The notes beneath the pieces were generated by a model. The model made no database searches. It was given only the letters and a program-made list of their open reading frames with translations, and had not been told where the DNA came from. 64,000 bases of DNA from the NCBI RefSeq assembly GCF_900105925.1, contig NZ_LT629791.1:62001-126000 (forward strand), given 5' to 3'. Made by a program: the position numbers and the translations under genes. Numbering within the stretch: the stretch's first letter is position 1; every line of letters starts with the position of its first letter. The DNA is from Jiangella alkaliphila. Lineage in GTDB: Bacteria > Actinomycetota > Actinomycetes > Jiangellales > Jiangellaceae. Of this stretch, positions 16,654 to 26,575 are shown one piece after another.

Positions 16654-17634
16654 TCAGAGGCCGCCGTAGGAATGCAGGCCGTTGAAGAGGATGTTCACGC
16701 CGAAGTAGCTGAACAGCACCGTCGCGTACCCGATGAGCGCGACCACGGAGGCCTTCGAGCCCTTCCAGCCGGCCGTGGCGCGAGCGTGCAGGTAGGCGGC
16801 GTAGGCCAGCCAGGTGATGAGCGCCCAGACCTCCTTGGGGTCCCAGCCCCAGTACCGGCCCCACGACACCTCGGCCCAGATGGCGCCGAGGATGAGCGGG
16901 CCGAAGGTCCAGATCGGGAACGCGATGGCGATGAGCCGGTAGGCGAGCCGGTCCAGCGAGACGGAGTCGGGCAGCGAGGCGCCGAAGCCGCTCGTGCGGC
17001 CGCGGTCGGCGGCCCGCTCGGAGGCGATCTGCAAGGCGCTGACCACGGCGCCGACGGTGAACAGGCCGAATGCGAGCACGGCGCACCCGACGTGGACGAC
17101 CAGCCAGTAGGACTGCAGCGCCGGCTGCAGCGGGCCGGGCGACACGTAGAGGACCGTCGAGGCGAGGCCGACGGTGACGAAGATCAGCAGCACGGCCCAG
17201 ACGGCGACGACGCGGCCGACCACGGTGCGGGCGAGGACGAGGAAGACGATCGAGGCGACGAGGGCGCCGGTGATGGAGAACTCGTACATGTTCGCCCACG
17301 GCGCCCGCTCGGTGCCGAGACCGCGCATGACGACGCCGACGGCGAGCGCCAGCGTGGCCAGGGCGAACAGCCCGCGGCCGATGCCGCCCATGCGGTCGGC
17401 GCGCTGCTGGAGCTCGGCGTCCTCCGGACCGGCCGGCCCCACGGGCGCATCGACGGACGACGACGCCGTGGACGCGCCGACCAGCTCGCGCTCAGGCGCG
17501 GCGGCCGTCAGGGCCCGGCGACGGCGGCTGTGGATGCCGGCCTCGGCGCAGAACGCCAGCCAGGCCGCCAGGTAGCCGAGGACGGCCACGACGACGACGT
17601 AGCGACTCCACTCGGCGACGGCGTCGAGGTCCAT
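16654..17634 (-). CDS. ccsB: CcsB, cytochrome c synthase subunit (System II)
   Basis: Membrane protein of 326 residues with about eight helices that, with ResB, carries haem outward and attaches it to apocytochrome c. The WWD-type haem motif is WGRYWGWDPKEVWALITW near the C-terminus (about 272-289), and HVGCAVLAFG carries a conserved His. The start overlaps the resB stop by one base. It ends the six-gene run hemL to ccsB. Confidence 0.92.
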   Translation of the reverse strand: MDLDAVAEWSRYVVVVAVLGYLAAWLAFCAEAGIHSRRRRALTAAAPERELVGASTASSSVDAPVGPAGPEDAELQQRADRMGGIGRGLFALATLALAVGVVMRGLGTERAPWANMYEFSITGALVASIVFLVLARTVVGRVVAVWAVLLIFVTVGLASTVLYVSPGPLQPALQSYWLVVHVGCAVLAFGLFTVGAVVSALQIASERAADRGRTSGFGASLPDSVSLDRLAYRLIAIAFPIWTFGPLILGAIWAEVSWGRYWGWDPKEVWALITWLAYAAYLHARATAGWKGSKASVVALIGYATVLFSYFGVNILFNGLHSYGGL

Positions 17635-19241
17635 CAGTCCTCCTTCTTCTCATCCGCGCCGCCCAGGCGCAGCAATAGCCCGTCAGTGATGGCGCCGATC
17701 TCGTCGACGAGGCGGTCGGCTGCCGAGCCCTCAGCCCGGTGCAGCCCCGCGACCTCGACCACGGTACGCCCCTCGGGTCCGACGCTCGCACGCACCCAGG
17801 CGCGCCGCCGCCGCACGTACAGCGACCCCATCAGCCCGACCACCGCGAGCACCCCGCCGACGAGCGCCAGCTCGCGCCCGGAGTTGCGGCCGATCTGCAG
17901 GTTCACCCAGGTCACGTAGCCGTCGAAGGTGATGAAGCGGCCGTCGGGCAGCTCGACGGTGTCGCCGACGACGAGCTGCTGGCGGTACGGCTCGCCGTTC
18001 TCCTCGTACTGCTCCATGTCGGTGGTGTCGAGCCGGTACACCGACTGCGCCTGGCCGTCGTCGAGGCCGAGGTCACCGTGCCAGGCGGTCAGGAACACCG
18101 CCGGGTTGCGGGCGCCCGGGAAGATCGACCGCGGCCCGTTCTGGTCCAGCACGGCGGTCGGCAGGAAGCTGGCCTGGATGCCGATGTCGTCGCCGAACTC
18201 CGGCGGCACCTCGACCTTGACCACGCCGGTGGACGTGAAGCTGGTGTCCTCGGGCAGGAACGGCACCGGCCCCTCGGCGAGGATCGTCTCGCCGTCGGCC
18301 GCCCGGACGGTGAACGCGGGCGCGTAGCCGGGGTTGATGATGTGCACCGAGGTACCGTCGATGCTCAGCGGCTCGTTGACCCTGATCGTGTGCGTCTCGG
18401 GCGCGGCACCCGGCTCGCGCACCAGCGTCACCGTCGCCTCGTACTCGGACGGCTGGCCGATCTGGTTGCCGGCCTCGACGAACTCCATGCGGAACTCGTC
18501 GATGTCCATCGAGAACGGCGGCAGGTCGGCGGTGTCGAACAGCGCGCCGGCGGAGAGACTGTCGAACTGGATCACCTGGTTGGAGAAGCCCGCGCCCTCG
18601 GGCACCAGCACCGTCGCCCGGTAGCTGAACAGCCCGCCCAGCGCCACGGCCAGCAGCACCACCACGACGGACAGGTGGAACACCAGGTTGCCGGTCTCGC
18701 GCAGGTGCCCGGCCTCGGCGGCGACGGCGTCCTCTTCGCCTTCGGCGGGACGACGAAGGCGGAAGCGCCGCGACCGCAGCTCGGCCCGGGCCACCGCGAG
18801 CACCTCGCCGGGCGCGGCGTCGACCTCGACCTTCCGGTACGCCGGCATCCGCGTCAGCCGTCGCGGGGCCTTCGGCGGCTGCGCCCGGATCGCCTTCCAG
18901 TGCTGCCAGGTGCGCGGCAGGATGCAGCCGACCAGCGACACCAGCAGCGCGAGGTAGATGGCGGCGAACCAAGGCGCGGAGAAGACGTCGAACAGGCCGA
19001 GGCGGTCGTACCACTCCGACAGCGTGGGGTTGCGGGCGCGGAAGTCGCGGACGTTGAGCGGGTTGACGTCGCTCTGCGGAATGATCGAGCCCGGAATGGC
19101 GGCGACGGCGAGCAGGAACAGCAGGATCAGCGCCACCCGCATCGAGGTGAGCTGCCGCCAGGCCCACCGGGCCAGCTCCAGGCCGCCCAGCGGGGGTGGC
19201 CGGTTGTCCACCGGCGGGCGGGTGTCCATGCCCGTCGTCAT
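17634..19241 (-). CDS. resB: ResB, cytochrome c biogenesis protein (System II)
   Basis: Partner of CcsB, 535 residues. It has N-terminal helices (ALILLFLLAVAAIPGSIIPQ with the conserved IPQ), LLVSLVGCILPRTW, a third helix near 200, a large extracytoplasmic domain (about 220-450) and a last helix near 460 before a soluble tail. It lies 13 bp after ccdA. A second ATG four codons in is a possible start, since the Shine-Dalgarno is weak. Confidence 0.92.
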   Translation of the reverse strand: MTTGMDTRPPVDNRPPPLGGLELARWAWRQLTSMRVALILLFLLAVAAIPGSIIPQSDVNPLNVRDFRARNPTLSEWYDRLGLFDVFSAPWFAAIYLALLVSLVGCILPRTWQHWKAIRAQPPKAPRRLTRMPAYRKVEVDAAPGEVLAVARAELRSRRFRLRRPAEGEEDAVAAEAGHLRETGNLVFHLSVVVVLLAVALGGLFSYRATVLVPEGAGFSNQVIQFDSLSAGALFDTADLPPFSMDIDEFRMEFVEAGNQIGQPSEYEATVTLVREPGAAPETHTIRVNEPLSIDGTSVHIINPGYAPAFTVRAADGETILAEGPVPFLPEDTSFTSTGVVKVEVPPEFGDDIGIQASFLPTAVLDQNGPRSIFPGARNPAVFLTAWHGDLGLDDGQAQSVYRLDTTDMEQYEENGEPYRQQLVVGDTVELPDGRFITFDGYVTWVNLQIGRNSGRELALVGGVLAVVGLMGSLYVRRRRAWVRASVGPEGRTVVEVAGLHRAEGSAADRLVDEIGAITDGLLLRLGGADEKKED

Positions 19242-19254
19242 CGTGTGTCCACCA

Positions 19255-19998
19255 CTACACCGCCACCTCGAAGCCGCCGATCCAGCCCTGCATCGACACC
19301 ATCAGCTCGTTCCACAACCCCGTGACCAGCAGGACGCCGAGCACGATCAGCATGACGCCGCCGGCGCGCATGACCGCCTGCTGGTGCTGACGCACCCACT
19401 GGAACCACCGGCTGGCCCGCTGGTAGGCCAGCGCCGCCAGCAGGAAGGGGATGCCCAGCCCCAGGCAGTACGCGAACGACAGCAGCGCGCCGCGCGCGGC
19501 GCTGGCCTCGGTGAACGCCAGCGCCTGCACGGCCGCCAGCGTCGGGCCCATGCACGGCGTCCAGCCGATGCCGAACACCGCGCCCAGCAGCGGCGCCCCG
19601 GCCAGCCCGACCGCCGGCCGCGCCTCCGTGCGCCAGTCGCGCGACAGCCCCGGCAGCCAGCCGGCGAACAGCAGGCCGAGCCCGATCGTCACGACGCCCA
19701 GCACCCGCATGATCGTCTCGCTGTGCTCCAGCAGCAGCGTCCCCAGCCCGCCGAAGAGCAGCCCGTACGAGACGAACACCACACTGAACCCGAGCACGAA
19801 CAGCAGCACGCCCAGCACCAGCCGGCCGCGCCGCCCGGACGCCAGCTCCGCGCCGGACAGCCCGGTGACGTAGCCCAGGTAGCCCGGGACCAGCGGCAGC
19901 ACACACGGCGACAGGAACGAGACGAGCCCGGCCAGCGCCGCCACCGGCACGGCCAGCGCCAGCGAACCGGTCAGGACGGTCTCGCCGAAGGAACTCAC
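19255..19998 (-). CDS. ccdA: CcdA, thiol-disulfide membrane transporter
   Basis: Membrane protein of 247 residues with six helices that passes reducing power across the membrane to TlpA/ResA for cytochrome c maturation. The redox cysteines lie in SPCVLPLVPGYL (30-41) and GWTPCMGPTLA, the standard CcdA pair. Translation starts at a GTG that overlaps the TGA of tlpA by 4 bp. Confidence 0.93.
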   Translation of the reverse strand: MSSFGETVLTGSLALAVPVAALAGLVSFLSPCVLPLVPGYLGYVTGLSGAELASGRRGRLVLGVLLFVLGFSVVFVSYGLLFGGLGTLLLEHSETIMRVLGVVTIGLGLLFAGWLPGLSRDWRTEARPAVGLAGAPLLGAVFGIGWTPCMGPTLAAVQALAFTEASAARGALLSFAYCLGLGIPFLLAALAYQRASRWFQWVRQHQQAVMRAGGVMLIVLGVLLVTGLWNELMVSMQGWIGGFEVAV

Positions 19999-20603
19999 GA
20001 TGTCTCAGCGGTGCCCTCCGGCGGGGGTGCCTCGGTTGCGACCTCGCGGACGAGGTCGGTCAGCGTCGTCTCGCCGAGCGGCCCGAGGACCCGGGCGGCG
20101 ATGCGGCCCTCGCGGTCGATGACCAGCGTGCTCGGGATGGCCGCGGGCGGGATGGTGTCGCGGAACGCGAGCAACGCGTCGGCCTTGGGGTCGTAGATGC
20201 TCGGGTAGGTGATGCCGAACTCGTCCTCGAACTGCTGCGCCGGCCGCGTGCCGTTGGGCTCGCGCACGTTGACGCCGATGAATTGCACGCCCTCGGGTTC
20301 GAGGGTCTCGAAGGCGGCCTGCAGGTCCGGCGCCTCCTTGCGGCAGGGCGGGCACCACGAGCCCCAGATGTTCAGCACCACGACGTCGCCGAGCTGGTCG
20401 GCCAGCTGGAAGTCGCCGCCGTCGAGCAGCTCGCCGCCGAACTCCGGTGCGGTCTCGCGCTCGGCCGCCTCGTAGATGCTGATGGTGCCGTCGCCGGCGA
20501 CGTAGCCGGCCTGGTTCGCGTTGTCGCTGCGCTCGACCTGGCCGTCGGAGCAGCCCGCGAGCAGCAGTGCCGCCGCGGCCGCCAGTAAGACCGTCCGGCG
20601 CAT
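19995..20603 (-). CDS. TlpA/ResA-type thioredoxin lipoprotein
   Basis: Lipid-anchored thioredoxin of 202 residues that reduces the CXXCH cysteines of apocytochrome c, taking electrons from CcdA. The lipobox is LLAGC with Cys18; the active site is WCPPC with Cys84 and Cys87; IPSTLVIDREG supplies the cis-Pro loop. Both ends overlap neighbours (1 bp with the phosphatase gene, 4 bp with ccdA), so translation is coupled. Confidence 0.92.
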   Translation of the reverse strand: MRRTVLLAAAAALLLAGCSDGQVERSDNANQAGYVAGDGTISIYEAAERETAPEFGGELLDGGDFQLADQLGDVVVLNIWGSWCPPCRKEAPDLQAAFETLEPEGVQFIGVNVREPNGTRPAQQFEDEFGITYPSIYDPKADALLAFRDTIPPAAIPSTLVIDREGRIAARVLGPLGETTLTDLVREVATEAPPPEGTAETS

Positions 20604-21250
20604 CACGCACCTGCCGAGAACGGCTTGCCGGACTGCGGCAGCAGGTCGCCGGCCGGCTCGCTGTAGGCGACCGAGACGATGGTGTCGTCCTCGTACGTGA
20701 CGGTGGTGAGGCTGGCCAGCGCGCACTCGCGCCGCCGCGGGTCGTGCCAGAGCCGGCGGCCCTCGATGAAGCTGCGCACGGTCCAGATCGGCAGCTGGTG
20801 CGAGACCAGCACGGCCTCGTGGCCGGCGGCGTCGCGGCGGGCGTCGCTCATGGCGGCCAGCATGCGGTCGGCGATCTCGCGGTACGGCTCGCCCCACGAC
20901 GGCTTGAACGGGTTACGCAGGCTGCGCCAGTGGCGGGGGTGGCGGATGGAACCGTCGCCGACGCCGAAGGTCAGGCCCTCGAAGACGTTGAGCGCCTCGA
21001 GCAGGCGGTCGTCGAGGCGGACCTCGAGGCCGAGCGCGTCGGCGAGCGGAGCGGCGGTCTCGCGGGCGCGGTCCAGCGGCGAGCTGACCAGCACCGCGAC
21101 GTCGCGTTCGGCGACCGCGCCGGCGACCCGCTCGGCCATGGCCAGGCCGAGGTCGGACAGGTGGTAGCCGGGGAGCCGGCCGTAGAGCACCTTCGTCGGG
21201 TTGTGCACCTCGCCGTGGCGCAGCAGGTGCACTCGGGTCAGCTCGCTCAT
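20603..21250 (-). CDS. Histidine phosphatase superfamily protein
   Basis: Protein of 215 residues in the phosphoglycerate-mutase-like family. The catalytic [10 protein letters not shown] lies at 9-18, [12 protein letters not shown] is the second Arg motif, and [10 protein letters not shown] holds the second His. The substrate is unknown. The gene is fixed between hemL (4-bp overlap) and tlpA (1-bp overlap), an arrangement also seen in other actinobacteria. Confidence 0.88.
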   Translation of the reverse strand: MSELTRVHLLRHGEVHNPTKVLYGRLPGYHLSDLGLAMAERVAGAVAERDVAVLVSSPLDRARETAAPLADALGLEVRLDDRLLEALNVFEGLTFGVGDGSIRHPRHWRSLRNPFKPSWGEPYREIADRMLAAMSDARRDAAGHEAVLVSHQLPIWTVRSFIEGRRLWHDPRRRECALASLTTVTYEDDTIVSVAYSEPAGDLLPQSGKPFSAGA

Positions 21251-22563
21251 GCCGCCTCCGTCCCGGCCGCGGCAGCCGCGGCAGCCGCCGCGGGCAGCGC
21301 CTGCGCGATGCGGTCGACCGCGCGGCCGTCGTGGGCGGCGCTGACGAACCATGCTTCGAAGGCCGACGGCGGCAGGTACACGCCCGATTCCAGCAGTGAG
21401 TGGAAGAACGCGCCGAACCGCTTCGTGCTGGTGCGCTTGGCGGCGGCGAAGTCGGTGACCGGCGCGCCGTCGGGGGTGAAGAACACACTGAACAGGTTGC
21501 CGGCGTACTGGACGCGATGCGGCACGCCCGCGGCCGTCAGCGCCGCGCCGACGAGCCCGCCGACGCGCTGTGCCGTGGCGTCGAGATGCGCGTACACCTG
21601 GGCGTCGGCCAGCCGCAGCGTGACGAGGCCGGCCGTCGTCGCGACCGGGTTCCCCGACAGCGTGCCGGCCTGGTAGACCGGCCCGGCCGGCGCCAGCAGG
21701 CCCATGACCTCGGCCGACCCGCCGAACGCCGCGGCCGGGAAGCCGCCGCCCATGACCTTGCCGAACGTCGTGAGGTCGGCCGTGACGCCGTCGAGGCCGT
21801 GCCAGCCGGAGCGGGACACCCGGAAGCCGGTCATCACCTCGTCGAGGACGAGCAACGCGCCGTGCTCGTGGGCGGTGTCGCGGAGGAACGCGTTGAAGCC
21901 GTCGGCCGGTGCGACGGCGCCCATGTTGCCGGCGGCGGCCTCGGCGATGACGCAGGCGATCTGCTCGCCGTGCTCGGCGAACGCCGCCTTCACCGCGCCG
22001 GTGTCGTTGTACGGCACGACGATGGTGTCGCCCGCGCTGGCGCCCGTGACGCCGGGGGTGTCGGGCAGCGCGAACGTCGCCACGCCGCTGCCGGCCTGCG
22101 CCAGCAGGGCGTCGACGTGCCCGTGGTAGTGGCCGGCGAACTTCACGACCTTGCTGCGCCCGGTGGCGCCGCGGGCCAGCCGGATGGCGCTCATGGTGGC
22201 CTCGGTGCCGCTGGAGACCAGCCGGACCTGCTCGACGCTGGTGCGGGCGACGATCTCTTCGGCCAGCTCGACCTCGGGCTGGGTGGGCGTGCCGTACGAC
22301 GTGCCCAGCGCGACCTGTGCGCGGACCGCCTCGACGACCGCCGGGTGGGCGTGGCCGAGGATCATCGGCCCCCACGAGCCGACGAGGTCGACGTACTCGC
22401 GGCCGTCGACGTCGTACAGGTAGGGTCCGGTGGCGCGCTGGATGAACCTGGGCGTTCCGCCCACCGCGCGGAACGCCCGCACCGGCGAGTTCACCCCGCC
22501 GGGCGTGACGGCCCGCGCGCGGTCGAAGAGCTCCGCACTGCGCGGCACGTCGTCGTTGGTCAC
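21247..22563 (-). CDS. hemL: HemL, glutamate-1-semialdehyde aminomutase
   Basis: PLP enzyme of 438 residues that converts glutamate-1-semialdehyde to 5-aminolevulinate in the C5 haem pathway. Motifs are [11 protein letters not shown] (21-31), [15 protein letters not shown] (117-131), [12 protein letters not shown] and Lys269 in [15 protein letters not shown] 22563 gives the normal N-terminus. It supplies the product needed by HemB at 25.6 kb and heads the cytochrome c maturation run. Confidence 0.95.
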   Translation of the reverse strand: MTNDDVPRSAELFDRARAVTPGGVNSPVRAFRAVGGTPRFIQRATGPYLYDVDGREYVDLVGSWGPMILGHAHPAVVEAVRAQVALGTSYGTPTQPEVELAEEIVARTSVEQVRLVSSGTEATMSAIRLARGATGRSKVVKFAGHYHGHVDALLAQAGSGVATFALPDTPGVTGASAGDTIVVPYNDTGAVKAAFAEHGEQIACVIAEAAAGNMGAVAPADGFNAFLRDTAHEHGALLVLDEVMTGFRVSRSGWHGLDGVTADLTTFGKVMGGGFPAAAFGGSAEVMGLLAPAGPVYQAGTLSGNPVATTAGLVTLRLADAQVYAHLDATAQRVGGLVGAALTAAGVPHRVQYAGNLFSVFFTPDGAPVTDFAAAKRTSTKRFGAFFHSLLESGVYLPPSAFEAWFVSAAHDGRAVDRIAQALPAAAAAAAAAGTEAA

Positions 22564-22655
22564 CGCGTCATTCTCGCAAGCTGCACGATCAGGCCGGACG
22601 CCGCCCCCGCCCCTGGTGCGCACGGGTGGGCGGGGACGGCGTCAGGCTCGCGTCG

Positions 22656-24104
22656 TCAGCGGCCGACGGCCTCTTCGACCCGCTTGCCGAGGGTCTCGTC
22701 GACGCTGCGCCAGTAGGCGAAGACGCGCTGGCGCAGCTCGTCGTTCTTCACCTGGCCGACGTGGCCGGCGATGTTGCCGACCAGCCGGTCGCGGGCGGCG
22801 TCGTCGAGGACCTCGCGGACCATCGTGCCGGCCTGGCCGAAGTCGTCGTCCTCGGCGTGCAGGGTGGCGGCGGCGCGCACCAGCTCGCCGTCGGACTCCC
22901 AGCCGGCGTCGCCGACCAGCGACGGCTCGGCCGCCGGGCCACCGTGGCTGTTGGGCGCGTAGACCGGCCGGTTCGCCGCGGCGAAGTCGAACCGCATGGC
23001 GCCGTCCTTGGAGTACGAGTGGACCTCGTTCTTCGGCGCGTTGACCGGCAGCTGGTTGTAGTTGGTGCCGATGCGGTACCGGTGCGCGTCGGCGTAGGAG
23101 AAGATGCGGCCGAGCAGCATCTTGTCCGGGCTGGCGGCGATGCCGGGCACGAAGTTGCTCGGCTCGAACGCGGCCTGCTCGATCTGCGCGAAGTAGTTCT
23201 CCGGGTTGCGGTCCAGCCGCAGCGTGCCGACCTTGATCAGCGGGAAGTCGCCCTTCGGCCACACCTTGGTGAGGTCGAACGGGTTGAACCGGTAGCTCGC
23301 GGCGTCGGCGTACGGCATGACCTGCACGTGCACCGTCCACGACGGCGCGTCGCCGCGGGCGATGGCGTCGTAGAGGTCGCGGATGTGGTGGTCGGCGTCC
23401 TCACCGGCGATGCGGTCGGCGTCGGCCTGCGTCAGGAACTCGTGGCCCTGGTCGGTGCGGAAGTGGTACTTCACCCAGAACCGCTCGCCGCCGGCGTTGA
23501 TCCACTGGTACGTGTGCGAGCCGAAGCCGTCCATATTGCGCCAGGTGCGCGGCAGGCCGCGGTCGCCCATCAGCCAGGTCACCTGGTGCGCGCTCTCCGG
23601 CGACAGCGTCCAGAAATCCCACTGCATGTCGTGGTCGCGCAGGTGCGAGCCCGGCAGCCGCTTCTGCGAGCGGATGAAGTCGGGGAACTTGATGGTGTCG
23701 CGCAGGAAGAACACCGGGGTGTTGTTGCCGACGAGGTCGTAGTTGCCCTCGGGCGAGTAGAACTTCAGCGCGAAGCCGCGCGGGTCGCGCCAGGTGTCGG
23801 GGCTGCCCTGCTCGCCGGCGACGGACGAGAACCGCGCCAGCGCCTCGGTGCGGGCACCCGGCTGGAACAGCGCCGCCTTGGTGAACTGGCTGACGTCCTC
23901 GGTGACCTCGAGGACGCCGAACGCGCCGCCGCCCTTGGCGTGCACCACCCGCTCCGGCACGCGCTCGCGGTTGAACTGGGCCAGCTTTTCGACCAGGTAG
24001 TGGTCGTGCAGCACGATCGGCCCGTCCGGCCCGACCGTCTGCGAGTGGGCGTCGCTGGCGACCGGGGCGCCGGAGTTGGTGGTCGTGTGCGGCGTAGAGC
24101 TCAT
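22656..24104 (-). CDS. katA: Monofunctional haem catalase
   Basis: Clade 3 type catalase of 482 residues that splits hydrogen peroxide. It shows catalytic His55 in [12 protein letters not shown], the Asn in [12 protein letters not shown], and the haem Tyr in [15 protein letters not shown] strong GAGGAG site precedes ATG 24104, which overlaps the stop of the Fur-type regulator by 4 bp. The regulator-catalase pairing is the CatR/FurA arrangement known from streptomycetes and mycobacteria. Confidence 0.95.
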   Translation of the reverse strand: MSSTPHTTTNSGAPVASDAHSQTVGPDGPIVLHDHYLVEKLAQFNRERVPERVVHAKGGGAFGVLEVTEDVSQFTKAALFQPGARTEALARFSSVAGEQGSPDTWRDPRGFALKFYSPEGNYDLVGNNTPVFFLRDTIKFPDFIRSQKRLPGSHLRDHDMQWDFWTLSPESAHQVTWLMGDRGLPRTWRNMDGFGSHTYQWINAGGERFWVKYHFRTDQGHEFLTQADADRIAGEDADHHIRDLYDAIARGDAPSWTVHVQVMPYADAASYRFNPFDLTKVWPKGDFPLIKVGTLRLDRNPENYFAQIEQAAFEPSNFVPGIAASPDKMLLGRIFSYADAHRYRIGTNYNQLPVNAPKNEVHSYSKDGAMRFDFAAANRPVYAPNSHGGPAAEPSLVGDAGWESDGELVRAAATLHAEDDDFGQAGTMVREVLDDAARDRLVGNIAGHVGQVKNDELRQRVFAYWRSVDETLGKRVEEAVGR

Positions 24105-24586
24105 GTAATCTCCTCGTTCGCTGGTTTGCAGTCGGGGCAGAGCCCCCAGAAGGTCACCTCGGCCTCGTCGAGCACGAAGCCGTGCGTGTGCGCCGGCGCC
24201 AGACACGGCGCCGCCCCGGGGCAGTCGACGTCGACGATGACGCCGCAGCCCCGGCAGATCAGGTGGTGGTGGTTGTCGCCTACCCGCGTCTCGTACCGCG
24301 CGGTGGACCCGGCCGGCTCCATGCGGCGCAGCAGCCCGGCCTCGGTCAGCGCGTGCAGCACGTCGTAGACGGCCTGGGTGGAGACGGCGCCGAGCGAGGC
24401 CCGGACATGCCGCGCGACGGTGTCGGCGTCGGCGTGCGACTCGCGCTCCAACGCGACGAGGACGCCCACGCGGGGCGCGGTGACCCGCAGCCCGGCCGCC
24501 CGCAACCGCGAAGCCGCGTCATCACGCAGTTTCTCCCCCTGACGCCCGGCGGCGGGCCGCAGTAGCCCTTCCTCGTCGGTGGCCAT
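24101..24586 (-). CDS. Fur-family peroxide regulator (CatR/FurA type)
   Basis: Metal-dependent repressor of 161 residues. A winged helix ([20 protein letters not shown]) is followed by the metal-binding domain with [11 protein letters not shown] and a C-terminal CPDC; the two CxxC pairs are the structural zinc site. It is translationally coupled to katA and very probably represses it until peroxide oxidises the bound metal. It likely represses itself through the inverted repeats upstream. Confidence 0.9.
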   Translation of the reverse strand: MATDEEGLLRPAAGRQGEKLRDDAASRLRAAGLRVTAPRVGVLVALERESHADADTVARHVRASLGAVSTQAVYDVLHALTEAGLLRRMEPAGSTARYETRVGDNHHHLICRGCGVIVDVDCPGAAPCLAPAHTHGFVLDEAEVTFWGLCPDCKPANEEIT

Positions 24587-24600
24587 AACCCGATCCTCTG

Positions 24601-24639
24601 ACGCTTTCTGGAATGAGTCAAGTAAGCGTCCGATTCCAG
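24601..24639 (-). promoter_or_regulatory. Inverted repeats upstream of the fur-katA operon
   Basis: CTGGAAT (24608-24614) and ATTCCAG (24633-24639) are a perfect 7-bp pair, and ACGCTT (24601-24606) pairs with AAGCGT (24624-24629). They lie 15-53 bp before the regulator's ATG, and TTGACT on the minus strand inside them could be a -35. It is a candidate operator for the Fur-type protein. Confidence 0.5.
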
Positions 24640-24689
24640 GCGTTTGTCCTCCTGGTCTAGGGGAACGACTCCGGTGCGGAGGTGACGCG

Positions 24690-25574
24690 GTGTCGACGAC
24701 CCTGGTTCCCGTGGCCCATCGGACCGTCTCGATCGACGGTCTGGAGATCTTCTACCGCGAGGCCGGGCCGCCGGACGCGCCGGTGTTCCTGCTGCCGCAC
24801 GGCTACCCGTCGTCGTCGTTCCAGTACCGCGGCTTCATGGCCGCGCTCGGCGACCGGTGGCGGCTGGTCGCGCCGGACTATCCGGCCTTCGGCTACAGCT
24901 CGCAGCCGCCCCGGACGGAGTTCGACTACACCTTCGCCGGCTACGCCGACGTGCTCGACGCGTTCCTGGCGAAGCTGGGCATCGAGCGGTTCGCGCTGTA
25001 CCTGTTCGACTACGGATCGCAGGTCGGCCTCCAGCTGGCGATGCGGCGGCCTGAGCGCGTCGCCGCCCTGGTCATCCAGAACGGCGACGCCTACGAGCAC
25101 ACGCTCGGCCCGAAGTACGAGCTGCTGCGCCGCTACTGGGCGGCGCCGACGCCGGAGCTGCGGGCCCGGCTGGAGGAGGCGGTCACCGAGCAGGGCCTGC
25201 GCGAGGAGGTCCAGGGCGAGGTGCCGCCGCACGTCGTCGAGCGCATCTCACCGGACCTGTGGCAGCAGGCCTGGGCCCGGATGCGGGAGCCGGAGAACCG
25301 GGCGATCATGGTCGACCTGTTCGCCCAGATCCAGGACAGCGTGGCCCTGTTCCCGGCATACCAGGCGTACCTGCGCGAACACCGGCCGCCGACACTGATC
25401 GTGTGGGGACCGCACGACGGCTACATGCCGGCCGAGGCGGCGCATGCCTACCTCGCCGACCTGCCCGACGCCGAGCTGCACGTGCTGCCCGACGCCGGCC
25501 ACTGGCTGATCGAGACGCACCTGGGCGACCTGGTGCGGCTGACCCGCGACTTCCTCGCGCGGGTGCATCGCTGA
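24690..25574 (+). CDS. Alpha/beta hydrolase, probable Asp-nucleophile type
   Basis: Hydrolase of 294 residues. HGYPSSSFQYRGF is the oxyanion region in the HGxP form of epoxide hydrolases, and the nucleophile elbow reads LFDYGSQVG, with Asp where Ser is usual, as in epoxide hydrolases and haloalkane dehalogenases. The acid is likely in WGPHDGYMP and the His in LPDAGHWLIE. GTG 24690 has GGAGGT six bases upstream. The substrate is not readable. It is divergent from the fur-katA operon and ends two bases from hemB. Confidence 0.8.
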   Translation: MSTTLVPVAHRTVSIDGLEIFYREAGPPDAPVFLLPHGYPSSSFQYRGFMAALGDRWRLVAPDYPAFGYSSQPPRTEFDYTFAGYADVLDAFLAKLGIERFALYLFDYGSQVGLQLAMRRPERVAALVIQNGDAYEHTLGPKYELLRRYWAAPTPELRARLEEAVTEQGLREEVQGEVPPHVVERISPDLWQQAWARMREPENRAIMVDLFAQIQDSVALFPAYQAYLREHRPPTLIVWGPHDGYMPAEAAHAYLADLPDAELHVLPDAGHWLIETHLGDLVRLTRDFLARVHR

Positions 25575-25576
25575 GC

Positions 25577-26560
25577 TCAGTGGGCAGCGCGCAGCCAGTG
25601 GGCGGCCTCGACCGCCCAGTAGGAGAGGACGATGTCGGCGCCGGCCCGGCGGATGGACGTCAGCGTCTCCAGAACGGCGCGGTCGCGGTCGATCCAGCCG
25701 CGCTCGGCGGCGGCCTGGATCATCGCGTACTCGCCGGAGATCTGGTAGGCGGCGACGGGGACGTCGACGACGTCGCGGACGCGGGCGAGCACGTCGAGGT
25801 AGGACATCGCCGGCTTGACCATGACCATGTCGGCGCCCTCGTCGATGTCGAGGGCGGTCTCGCGCAGCGCCTCGAGCCCGTTGGCGGGGTCCTGCTGGTA
25901 CGTCTTGCGGTCGCCGACCAGCGACGACTCGACGGCGTCGCGGAACGGGCCGTAGAGGGCCGACGCGTACTTGACCGCGTAGGCGAGGATGGCGACGTCG
26001 GTGTACCCGGCCGCGTCGAGCGCGGACCGCGCGGCCCCGACCTGGCCGTCCATCATGCCGCTCGGCCCGACGACGTGGACGCCGGCCTCGGCCTGGGCGA
26101 CGGCCATGCGGCCGTAGACCTCGAGCGTCGCGTCGTTGTCGACGGAGCCGTCGGGGGCCAGCACTCCGCAGTGGCCGTGGTCGGTGAACTCGTCGATGCA
26201 GAGGTCGGCCATGACGACGGTGGCGTCACCGACCTCGGCGACGACCTCGCGGATGGCGGCGTTGAGCGGCCCCTTGGGGTCGACGCCGCCGGAGCCGGTG
26301 GCGTCCTTCCGCGACGGGATCGCGAACAGCATCAGCCCGCCGACCCCGGCCTCGGCCGCCTCCAGCGACGCCTTGCGCAGCGACTCCATGGTGTGCTGCA
26401 CGACGCCGGGCATGGACGGGATCGGCCGCGGCTCGGTGGCGCCCTCGCGGACGAACATCGGCAGCACCAGGTGCCGCGGCTCCAACGACGTCTCGGCGAC
26501 CAGCCGCCGCATGGCCGGCGTGGTGCGCAACCGCCGCGGCCGGATCTCCGGATACCCCAT
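25577..26560 (-). CDS. hemB: HemB, porphobilinogen synthase
   Basis: Condenses two 5-aminolevulinates to porphobilinogen. The 327 residues show [14 protein letters not shown], the catalytic lysines in [18 protein letters not shown] and [14 protein letters not shown], and [10 protein letters not shown]. The metal-binding region reads [18 protein letters not shown]. It is the last gene of the hemA-C-D-B run, 15 bp after the hemD fusion. Confidence 0.95.
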   Translation of the reverse strand: MGYPEIRPRRLRTTPAMRRLVAETSLEPRHLVLPMFVREGATEPRPIPSMPGVVQHTMESLRKASLEAAEAGVGGLMLFAIPSRKDATGSGGVDPKGPLNAAIREVVAEVGDATVVMADLCIDEFTDHGHCGVLAPDGSVDNDATLEVYGRMAVAQAEAGVHVVGPSGMMDGQVGAARSALDAAGYTDVAILAYAVKYASALYGPFRDAVESSLVGDRKTYQQDPANGLEALRETALDIDEGADMVMVKPAMSYLDVLARVRDVVDVPVAAYQISGEYAMIQAAAERGWIDRDRAVLETLTSIRRAGADIVLSYWAVEAAHWLRAAH

Positions 26561-26575
26561 GGTGCGTATCTTCCC

